Of a DNA stretch of 9,817 nt, positions 1 to 5,660 are shown one piece after another. The notes under the pieces were generated by a model that saw nothing but the letters and a program-made list of their open reading frames with translations, searched no databases and was not told where the DNA came from. How positions within the stretch are numbered: position 1 is the stretch's first letter; each line of letters opens with the position of its first letter. Made by a program: the position numbers and the translations under genes. Source of the stretch: an uncultured Selenomonadaceae bacterium (GTDB lineage Bacteria > Bacillota > Negativicutes > Selenomonadales > Selenomonadaceae); assembly GCA_905236325.1 (NCBI GenBank), contig CAJOPJ010000182.1:1-9817 (forward strand), read 5' to 3'.

Positions 1-896
1 ATGATGATTTTGTGGCGGCAGTTGAAGAAATTTTATCCTGCGAAGGCAGAGTTATTTTAACAGGCATGGGCAAGAGCGGTCATATTGGCAGAAAAATTGC
101 CGCAACTTTGGCTTCAACCGGCACACCGGCATTTTTCCTGCACCCTGCTGAAGCTTTTCACGGCGATTTAGGTATGGTCACTGAACACGATATTGTAATT
201 GCAATTTCAAACAGCGGCGAAAGTTCCGAAATTGTAAATATTTTGCCGATAATTCGCAGAATTGGTGCGAGGATAATTGCAATGAGCGGCAAGAAAAATT
301 CTGCCTTAGGAATGAATTGCGATCATTTTATAAATATTGGTGTGGAGCGCGAGGCTTGCGTACTTGGACTTGCGCCAACTTCTTCCACAACTGCAACTTT
401 GGCAATGGGCGACGCTATTGCTATGGCTTTAATGGACGAACGCAAATTTACTTCGCAGGATTTTGCACTGTTTCATCCCGGCGGCGCACTTGGCAGAAAA
501 CTTTTGCTGACAGTCGGAGATCTTATGCACACAGGCGACGAAAATCCACTTGTGAAACTCGGCGCAACTGCTAAAGACGCGTTGTTTGAAATGACTGCAA
601 AAGGTCTTGGTGCAGTTTCGGTTATCGATGATTCAGGAAAATTTGTCGGCATTGTCACGGACGGAATTATTCGCCGCGCTTTAGAAAAAGACAAAAATTT
701 TATTGACGAACCTGTCGCAAATATCATGTTCAAAAACGCGCTGATTATCGACGCTAAAAAATTGGCTACTGCGGCTTTGTCAGTAATGGATAAACATAAG
801 CCGCGTCCGATAACTGTTCTGCCTGTTGTTGATAAAGATAAAAATGTTGTCGGTATGATTCACCTGACAGATTTACTTCGCAAAGGCATTATGTAA
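1..896 (+). CDS. kdsD: D-arabinose-5-phosphate isomerase, SIS plus two CBS domains (5' end cut by window)
   Basis: Interconverts D-ribulose 5-phosphate and D-arabinose 5-phosphate, the first step towards Kdo, the inner-core sugar of lipopolysaccharide; it acts in the cytoplasm. The reading frame is open to the left edge (first full codon at 3), so the GTG at 12 is an internal Val codon and not the start; family length (about 320-330 residues) suggests some 30 residues are missing. A SIS sugar-isomerase domain carries GMGKSGHIGRK, NSGESSEI, REACVLGLAPTSST and FHPGGALGRK. Lys at 72-74, Glu at 219-221, Glu at 351-353 and His at 474-476 appear to match the catalytic Lys, two Glu and His described for E. 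coli KdsD. Two CBS domains follow (about 513-686 and 714-893), the second with the usual RPITVLPVVD and GMIHLTDLLR. CBS1 reads TDGIIRR where relatives usually have TDGDLRR. A terminator follows directly, so no kdsC is co-transcribed downstream. Confidence 0.95.
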   Translation, partial: DDFVAAVEEILSCEGRVILTGMGKSGHIGRKIAATLASTGTPAFFLHPAEAFHGDLGMVTEHDIVIAISNSGESSEIVNILPIIRRIGARIIAMSGKKNSALGMNCDHFINIGVEREACVLGLAPTSSTTATLAMGDAIAMALMDERKFTSQDFALFHPGGALGRKLLLTVGDLMHTGDENPLVKLGATAKDALFEMTAKGLGAVSVIDDSGKFVGIVTDGIIRRALEKDKNFIDEPVANIMFKNALIIDAKKLATAALSVMDKHKPRPITVLPVVDKDKNVVGMIHLTDLLRKGIM

Positions 897-920
897 AATC
901 TTGCTGTAAAAAAATTTTTT

Positions 921-945
921 GTCTGTCGAAAGGCAGATTTTTTTT
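921..945 (+). terminator. Rho-independent terminator of kdsD
   Basis: TCTGTC (922-927) pairs with GGCAGA (932-937), with one T-G wobble, around a GAAA tetraloop (928-931). Eight T residues follow (938-945). It starts 24 bases after the kdsD stop codon. A-rich sequence just upstream (908-914) could pair with the T tract and lengthen the stem. Confidence 0.9.
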
Positions 946-996
946 GCTTGAAAAAATTTTTGAATACATTGAAAAATTAGTTAATAAAACTTAACT

Positions 997-1024
997 AAAA
1001 AAGCTCCAGCCAATCGACTGGAGC
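997..1024 (-). terminator. Rho-independent terminator of the tRNA-Thr gene
   Basis: Read on the minus strand, GCTCCAG (1024-1018) pairs perfectly with CTGGAGC (1009-1003) around an eight-base loop, followed by six T residues (1002-997). It lies 11 bases beyond the CCA end of the tRNA. The left arm repeats the GCTCCA that forms the tRNA 3' end. Confidence 0.9.
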
Positions 1025-1035
1025 GTTATTTTCTA

Positions 1036-1111
<76 letters not shown>

Positions 1112-1126
1112 AATCAAACAAACAAT

Positions 1127-1154
1127 ATTATATACAAAAAAAAATTATTGTCAA
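1127..1154 (-). promoter_or_regulatory. Sigma70-type promoter of the tRNA-Thr gene
   Basis: On the minus strand a consensus -35 box TTGACA (1154-1149) and a consensus -10 box TATAAT (1132-1127) are separated by 16 bases that include a long T run. The -10 box ends 15 bases before the first base of the tRNA, leaving a leader of roughly 8-10 bases to be trimmed by RNase P. A perfect match to both hexamers suits a stable-RNA gene. Confidence 0.92.
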
Positions 1155-1204
1155 CCTGAAGTAAAAATTTCAAAGCAGAATTTCATTTAACTTTCATTTT
1201 TAAC

Positions 1205-1233
1205 TTGACGATAAACTTTGCAGGAAATATAAT
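1205..1233 (+). promoter_or_regulatory. Sigma70-type promoter of the flhB-like/mnmE/mnmG/priA gene run
   Basis: TTGACG (1205-1210) and TATAAT (1228-1233) are separated by 17 bases. Transcription would start near 1240, giving a leader of about 30 bases before the ATG at 1272. This is the only strong rightward promoter I can see before the six-gene run. A TTTAACTT direct repeat overlaps its -35 box. Confidence 0.88.
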
Positions 1234-1271
1234 ACAGCTGCTGAATTGAACGGAATAAGGACAGGTAGACT

Positions 1272-1610
1272 ATGGACGAGAAACAACTTCAAGATGAACA
1301 GGCTGAAAACATAGCCGACAAAAAAGCCGTTGCGCTGAAGTATGACATGGAAAATGACAATGCGCCGCGTGTTATTGCCAAAGGTCGCGGTCATGTTGCG
1401 GAGCATATTTTGGACACAGCGCAGAAAAATTCTGTGCCGGTTTACAGGAACAAGACGCTTGTAAATATGCTTATGGCTTTGGAAATTGACAGAGAAATTC
1501 CGCCCGAACTCTACAAAGCTATTGCCGAAGTTATGGCTTATGTCTACAGAATGGACAAGGCAAAAGGTCAAGCTAATGCCGCTAAAAATTTGAAACGAGG
1601 CTTTTTTTAA
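1272..1610 (+). CDS. FlhB-like protein, cytoplasmic C-terminal domain only (YlqH type)
   Basis: A 112-residue soluble protein matching only the cytoplasmic C-terminal domain of the flagellar/type III export switch proteins (FlhB, YscU, EscU). Residues 19-95 show the family pattern: AVALKYD, APRVIAKG, a region ending in VPVYRNKTLVNML, then REIPPELYKAIAEVMAYVY. The four membrane helices of full FlhB are absent. Also absent is the self-cleaving NPTH sequence that normally stands just before AVAL; here ADKK takes its place. Such stand-alone proteins are known in Firmicutes and Negativicutes, often with no flagellar genes nearby, and their role is not established. The ATG has AAGGA ten bases upstream (1257-1261) and an extra AGG closer in. 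The N-terminal 17 residues are acidic and polar. It is the first gene after the promoter at 1205-1233. Confidence 0.85.
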   Translation: MDEKQLQDEQAENIADKKAVALKYDMENDNAPRVIAKGRGHVAEHILDTAQKNSVPVYRNKTLVNMLMALEIDREIPPELYKAIAEVMAYVYRMDKAKGQANAAKNLKRGFF

Positions 1611-1677
1611 ATGAAAATGAAACCTGAAAATTACTTGTCCATTATTATTTATTTTATCCCGAAAGGAGAAAACGACA

Positions 1678-2337
1678 ATGCCGATTTATAATGCGCCGCT
1701 AAAAAAGATTGATTCGGCAGAAACGCGCCGCTATGCAGGTATGCGCAACACAGCCGACTTTGACGACCAGATGATTGAGGATATTTGCCAAGACGCGCTT
1801 TTGTTGCTCGATGTAAAAGGTATTTGGCAGATTTATGACTACGACTGCGAAAAAAATTTAGTTTTGTCCGAGCCAAATTTTGAAGTCAAAGGCGAATCTA
1901 TTATCAAGCACTTAACAGGTTGCGATAAAGTTGCGTGCGTTGCGGTTACAGTCGGCGAAAGAATCGAACATGAAGTTACCGATGAATTTAAAAAAGGTGG
2001 CTATGTAATGTCAATGCTTTTGGACGCGGCGGCAACAACTGCAGTTGAACATGCGGCTGATGAACTTGAAAAAGTCATTGCGCAAGACGCAGCTAAACAA
2101 GGCTTAAAAAAAATTTGGCGATACAGTCCCGGCTATGGCGATTGGTCACTTACTGAACAAAAAAATTTTTTCCAAATCACCGACGCAAAGCAAATTGGTA
2201 TGCGATTAAGTCCAATGATGATGTTGATGCCGCGAAAATCAATTACCGCAATTATCGGCTTGAAGTCCGAAGGTTCTGCTGATAAAAAACACAACTGCGA
2301 AACTTGCGGCAAGGAAGATTGTTTAGCTAGGAGTTAA
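1678..2337 (+). CDS. Cobalamin-dependent methionine synthase activation-domain protein
   Basis: A 219-residue protein resembling the C-terminal AdoMet-binding activation domain of MetH. In that family the domain supports reductive methylation of cob(II)alamin, rescuing methionine synthase after its cofactor is oxidised. The best signature is at residues 148-195: RYSPGYGDWSLTEQ (AdoMet-binding type RxxPGY), then AKQIGMRLSPMMMLMPRKSITAIIGL. Residues 207-215 add a Cys cluster, CETCGKEDC, seen at the C terminus of many stand-alone versions and perhaps binding a metal or iron-sulphur centre (inference). In many anaerobic Firmicutes MetH lacks its own activation domain and this separate protein supplies it; the metH gene itself is not in the window. 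AAAGGAG (1662-1668) lies nine bases before the ATG. The gene ends four bases before mnmE, so translation of the two may be linked. Confidence 0.85.
   Translation: MPIYNAPLKKIDSAETRRYAGMRNTADFDDQMIEDICQDALLLLDVKGIWQIYDYDCEKNLVLSEPNFEVKGESIIKHLTGCDKVACVAVTVGERIEHEVTDEFKKGGYVMSMLLDAAATTAVEHAADELEKVIAQDAAKQGLKKIWRYSPGYGDWSLTEQKNFFQITDAKQIGMRLSPMMMLMPRKSITAIIGLKSEGSADKKHNCETCGKEDCLARS
2329..2333 (+). promoter_or_regulatory. Ribosome binding site fixing the TTG start of mnmE
   Basis: AGGAG sits eight bases before TTG at 2342, inside the last codons of the preceding gene. No in-frame ATG gives a sensible N terminus, and the TTG start yields the usual MnmE beginning with the DTISAISTA motif. This settles the rare start codon. 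Confidence 0.85.
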
Positions 2338-2341
2338 AATT

Positions 2342-3712
2342 TTGTACAATAAAGACACAATAAGCGCAATTTCAACTGCTGTTGGAAGCGCAGGAATCGG
2401 AATTATTCGCCTGAGCGGTAAAGATTCTATCGCGGTGGCGGATAAAATTTTTTTTGCCAAAAATAAAAAATCATTGCGCAAAATCGAAACTAAAACTGCG
2501 ACGCTTGGATATATAAAAAATTTCAGTGGAGAAATTGTCGATGAAGTGATTGTCTTAATAATGCGTGCGCCGAAGTCCTACACTTGCGAAGATGTTGTAG
2601 AAATTCAATCTCACGGCGGCGGAGTTGTTCTGCAAAAAATTTTGTCACTGACTTTGCAAGCCGGCGCAAGATTAGCTGAACGCGGCGAATTTACTAAACG
2701 CGCTTTTTTGAATGGCAGGTTGGATTTAACGCAAGCGCAAGCTGTTATGGATATAATTCAGGCTAAAACTTCAACTGCGCTCAATATCGCACAAAAACAG
2801 TTGCAAGGCAAAACAGGTTCCGAAATTCGAGCCCTGCGTGAAGAAATTTTAAAACTGCTGGCGCACATTGAGGCGTTGATAGATTTTCCTGAAGATGAAG
2901 TTGAGGAACTTTCCGGCGGCAGTTTGCAAAATCAAATTGATAATCAGCTGGCGCAAATTAAAAATCTGCTGACGAACTTCGAGCGCGGAAAAATTTTTCG
3001 CGAAGGCTTAGCAACTGCGATTATCGGCAAACCAAATGTCGGCAAGTCAAGTCTGCTGAATTTTTTGACAGACAGCGATAGGGCGATTGTCACTGACATT
3101 CCGGGTACAACACGCGATGTTATCGAGGAATTTATTAACTTGGACGGCGTGCCTGTGAAAATTATCGACACGGCTGGGATCAGAAATGCTGACAATTTAG
3201 TTGAGCAAATTGGCGTTGAAAAATCGCGCAGTCTGATAAATGACGCACAGTTAATTTTGGCTTTATTTGACAGTTCAAAAAATTTATCGGCTGAGGATTT
3301 TGAAATTCTGCAGTTGATTAAAAATCGGCGCACAATAATTTTGCTGACTAAGACTGACCTGCCTGAAAAAATTTCTGTTGCAGAAATTGAAAAACTTACT
3401 GACGCGCAAATTATAAAAATTTCAACAAAAACAGGCGCAGGTATGTATGAACTTCAGCAGGCGGTGGTTAATTTTGTCGGCGTGGTTGACTTGGAACAAA
3501 GTTTTATTCGCACTGAACGCGACGCAGATATTTTGCACAAAGTTCAAAAGCATCTGCAGGACGCAAAAGTCAGTTTGCTGAATGGCTTGGAAATTGATTT
3601 TATTTCGATAGATTTGCACAGTGCGCTTGAACTGCTCGGCGAAATTACAGGCGAAGGCGCAACTGAAGATGTTATCGATAAAATTTTTGCAACATTTTGT
3701 ATTGGTAAGTAG
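2342..3712 (+). CDS. mnmE: tRNA modification GTPase MnmE
   Basis: MnmE works with MnmG to add an aminomethyl or carboxymethylaminomethyl group to carbon 5 of wobble U34 in a set of tRNAs, using GTP and a methylene-tetrahydrofolate one-carbon unit. All 456 residues are present, the usual length. Residues 1-120 form the folate-binding domain (DTISAISTA, SAGIGIIRLSG, SYTCEDVVEIQSHGG, RGEFTKRAFLNGRLDLTQA). A helical domain surrounds an inserted G domain with G1 GKPNVGKS (229-236), G2 GTTRD (255-259), G3 DTAG (276-279), G4 TKTD (336-339, usually NKxD) and G5 STKTG (361-365). The C terminus ends in the conserved CIGK with its functional Cys. It starts at TTG four bases after the previous gene, and mnmG follows 16 bases later. 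The common jag-mnmE linkage is missing here. Confidence 0.98.
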   Translation: MYNKDTISAISTAVGSAGIGIIRLSGKDSIAVADKIFFAKNKKSLRKIETKTATLGYIKNFSGEIVDEVIVLIMRAPKSYTCEDVVEIQSHGGGVVLQKILSLTLQAGARLAERGEFTKRAFLNGRLDLTQAQAVMDIIQAKTSTALNIAQKQLQGKTGSEIRALREEILKLLAHIEALIDFPEDEVEELSGGSLQNQIDNQLAQIKNLLTNFERGKIFREGLATAIIGKPNVGKSSLLNFLTDSDRAIVTDIPGTTRDVIEEFINLDGVPVKIIDTAGIRNADNLVEQIGVEKSRSLINDAQLILALFDSSKNLSAEDFEILQLIKNRRTIILLTKTDLPEKISVAEIEKLTDAQIIKISTKTGAGMYELQQAVVNFVGVVDLEQSFIRTERDADILHKVQKHLQDAKVSLLNGLEIDFISIDLHSALELLGEITGEGATEDVIDKIFATFCIGK

Positions 3713-3736
3713 ATGGAAAGATGGAAAAATGGAAAG
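3713..3736 (+). repeat. Three tandem copies of an 8-base repeat across the mnmG start
   Basis: The octamer atggaaa(g/a) occurs three times without gaps: 3713-3720, 3721-3728 and 3729-3736. The middle copy ends in a instead of g. Because the unit is 8 bases, each ATG falls in a different frame. The third is the mnmG start. The first opens an 8-codon frame (MERWKNGK, stop at 3737-3739) and the second a 14-codon frame (stop at 3763-3765). The purine-rich GGAAAG in the first copy also serves as the only plausible ribosome binding site for mnmG. The array begins directly after the mnmE stop codon. Confidence 0.9.
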
Positions 3737-5600
3737 TAATTTTGTTGTTGATAAATATGATGTAATTGTGATTGGCGCAGGGCACGCAGGAATTGAGGCG
3801 GCTTTGGCGGCTGCGCGGCGCGGTTGTAAAACATTGCTGACAACTTTGTCACTGGAAAATTTAGCAATGATGCCTTGCAATCCTTCAATCGGCGGACCTG
3901 CTAAAGGTCATTTGGTACGCGAACTTGACGCTCTTGGCGGTGAAATGGGAATCGCCGCCGACCAAACTTGCATACAATTTAGAACTTTGAATACAGGTAA
4001 AGGCGTTGCGGTTCAAGCACTCCGCGCACAGGCTGACAAAAAAATTTATCAAGCCTACATGAAAAATATTTGCGAAAACACAGCCAATCTTGATGTTAAG
4101 CAAATTTTGGTTGAGGAACTTTTGATTGAAGATTCACAAGTTGTCGGAGTTCGCGGCGAACAAGGCGAAACATTTTTAACCAAGACTGCGATTTTGGCGG
4201 CGGGAACTTATCTGAACGGCGCAATTATTATCGGCGAAAATTCCTACGCAGGCGGTCCTAATGGTCAACGCGCCGCAGTCAAATTGACTGATTCGCTCCT
4301 GAAAAATAATATTGAACTGCGCAGATTCAAGACAGGAACTCCTGCGCGTGTGGATGGGCGAACTTTGGACTTCAGCAAAATGCAAGTTCAACACGGTGAC
4401 GCTTCGCCACTTAGATTTTCATTCCTGACTGCCGAACCTGTCCTTAACAAAGTTGACTGCTACTTGACTTACACAAATGAACGCACGCACGAAATTATTA
4501 AAAAAAATCTGCATCGCGCACCAATGGCGAACGGCTTAATCAAAGGCGTTGGACCACGCTATTGTCCTTCGATTGAGTCGAAAATTATCACCTTCCCCGA
4601 CAAGGAACGTCACCAGCTTTTTATTGAACCGGAAGGCTTGAATACGCAGGAATTTTATGTTCAAGGTATGTCAACCAGTTTGCCTGCAGATGTTCAGATT
4701 GAATTTTTGCGGACGATTGCCGGTCTTGAAAATGTTCAGATTATGCGCTACGGCTACGCGATTGAGTACGACTGCATAAATCCATTACAGTTAAAACCGA
4801 CGCTTGAATTGAAAAATATTTCAGGACTTTTTTCGGCAGGACAAACCAATGGCACTTCAGGCTATGAAGAGGCAGCGGCGCAAGGTTTAATTGCAGGAAT
4901 TAACGCTGCGGCTTTTGTTAAGCAGGAATCTGCGCTGATTTTGAAACGCTCCGAAAGTTATATCGGCGTGTTGATTGACGACTTAGTGACTAAAGGCACG
5001 AACGAACCTTACAGAATGATGACCAGCCGCGCTGAATACAGATTATTACTTCGACAGGACAACGCTGACTTAAGACTTACGCCTTATGCAATTCAGCTTG
5101 GACTTGCTACGCCCGAACGCAAAAAAATTTTCCAACGCAAACAAAGTCAAATTCAGTTGGCAACAAAAAAGTTACAGGAAATTAAAATCACGCCAAATAA
5201 TCAACTTAATGACAGCTTGGAAAATTTAAAAATCGGCGCAATAAATAACACAATGCAGCTTGCTGAACTTTTGCGGCGACCAAATGTAAAATACAAAACG
5301 CTACAAAAAATTTTTGACTTGCCGGAAATTGATGATGACTCAGTCGCGCAGGTTGAAATTGATTTGTTTTATTCAGGTTACATTGAAAAGCAGGCTGAAC
5401 TTGTGGAAAAATTCGACAGACTTGAATCTCAAATTCTGCCATTGGACATTGATTATTCTGAAATTAAAAATCTAAGTCTTGAAGCGCGTGAAAAATTGGC
5501 AAAAATTCAACCACATTCACTCGGTCAAGCAAGCAGAATTTCCGGCGTAAATCCTGCCGATATTTCGGTTTTGATGATTTGGCTGAATCAGCATAAATAA
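3729..5600 (+). CDS. mnmG: tRNA uridine-5-carboxymethylaminomethyl modification enzyme MnmG (GidA)
   Basis: FAD-dependent partner of MnmE in wobble U34 modification. I start it at ATG 3729 (623 residues), although the frame is open further back to an ATG at 3621 inside mnmE. Only from 3729 does the protein begin in the family manner, with the Rossmann strand KYDVIVIGAGHAG at residues 9-21. Other landmarks are MMPCNPSIGGPAKGHLVRE (Cys50), GGEMG, LNTGKGVAVQALRAQADK, RRFKTGTPARVDGR, and GVGPRYCPSIESKI (Cys279); the two Cys match conserved functional Cys of E. coli MnmG. AGQTNGTSGYEEAAAQGLIAGINAA follows. The helical C-terminal domain that contacts MnmE and tRNA ends with LGQASRISGVNPADISVLMIWL. 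Length is normal (E. coli 629). The ribosome binding site is weak (GGAAAG at 3715-3720) and lies in an 8-base repeat, so expression may depend on coupling to mnmE. The usual downstream partner rsmG is absent. Confidence 0.97.
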   Translation: MESNFVVDKYDVIVIGAGHAGIEAALAAARRGCKTLLTTLSLENLAMMPCNPSIGGPAKGHLVRELDALGGEMGIAADQTCIQFRTLNTGKGVAVQALRAQADKKIYQAYMKNICENTANLDVKQILVEELLIEDSQVVGVRGEQGETFLTKTAILAAGTYLNGAIIIGENSYAGGPNGQRAAVKLTDSLLKNNIELRRFKTGTPARVDGRTLDFSKMQVQHGDASPLRFSFLTAEPVLNKVDCYLTYTNERTHEIIKKNLHRAPMANGLIKGVGPRYCPSIESKIITFPDKERHQLFIEPEGLNTQEFYVQGMSTSLPADVQIEFLRTIAGLENVQIMRYGYAIEYDCINPLQLKPTLELKNISGLFSAGQTNGTSGYEEAAAQGLIAGINAAAFVKQESALILKRSESYIGVLIDDLVTKGTNEPYRMMTSRAEYRLLLRQDNADLRLTPYAIQLGLATPERKKIFQRKQSQIQLATKKLQEIKITPNNQLNDSLENLKIGAINNTMQLAELLRRPNVKYKTLQKIFDLPEIDDDSVAQVEIDLFYSGYIEKQAELVEKFDRLESQILPLDIDYSEIKNLSLEAREKLAKIQPHSLGQASRISGVNPADISVLMIWLNQHK

Positions 5601-5645
5601 AATTTTTTTAATTCTAAATTTTAAGCCTTAAAAAATTTTCGACTG

Positions 5646-5652
5646 AAAGGGG
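5646..5652 (+). promoter_or_regulatory. Ribosome binding site fixing the TTG start of priA
   Basis: AAAGGGG lies eight bases before TTG 5661. The protein from this TTG begins MLIAEICANVQVKSINQNFTY, the usual PriA N terminus, so the rare start is well supported. The rest of the 60-base gap after mnmG (5601-5645) is AT-rich; it holds only a weak, GC-poor inverted repeat and no credible terminator or promoter. Confidence 0.8.
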
Positions 5653-5660
5653 AAATTTTT

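Noticed and set aside
12..14. GTG at 12 as the start of kdsD
   Set aside because: The frame is open to the left edge and the residues before it fit the KdsD family, so the codon is internal. The real start is outside the window.
1611..1677. Cobalamin riboswitch before the methionine synthase activation gene
   Set aside because: The 67-base gap is far too short for a B12 riboswitch, and no B12-box-like sequence is visible there or in the operon leader at 1240-1271.
1611..1691. A 26-codon frame (starting MKMKPENYLS) filling the gap between the FlhB-like and activation-protein genes
   Set aside because: It has no ribosome binding site, its stop overlaps the next gene, and its content is that of an AT-rich spacer. 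It shows no signal peptide or motif. Conservation in relatives would be needed to revive it.
3621..3728. N-terminal extension of mnmG by 36 residues to the ATG at 3621
   Set aside because: It lies wholly inside the conserved end of mnmE in another frame, has no fitting ribosome binding site, and MnmG proteins normally begin a few residues before the YDVIVIGAGHAG motif, as they do from 3729.
5601..5645. Terminator after mnmG
   Set aside because: The only inverted repeat is almost entirely A/T with a bulge and no GC core. It is unlikely to stop transcription, and I read mnmG and priA as one transcript.
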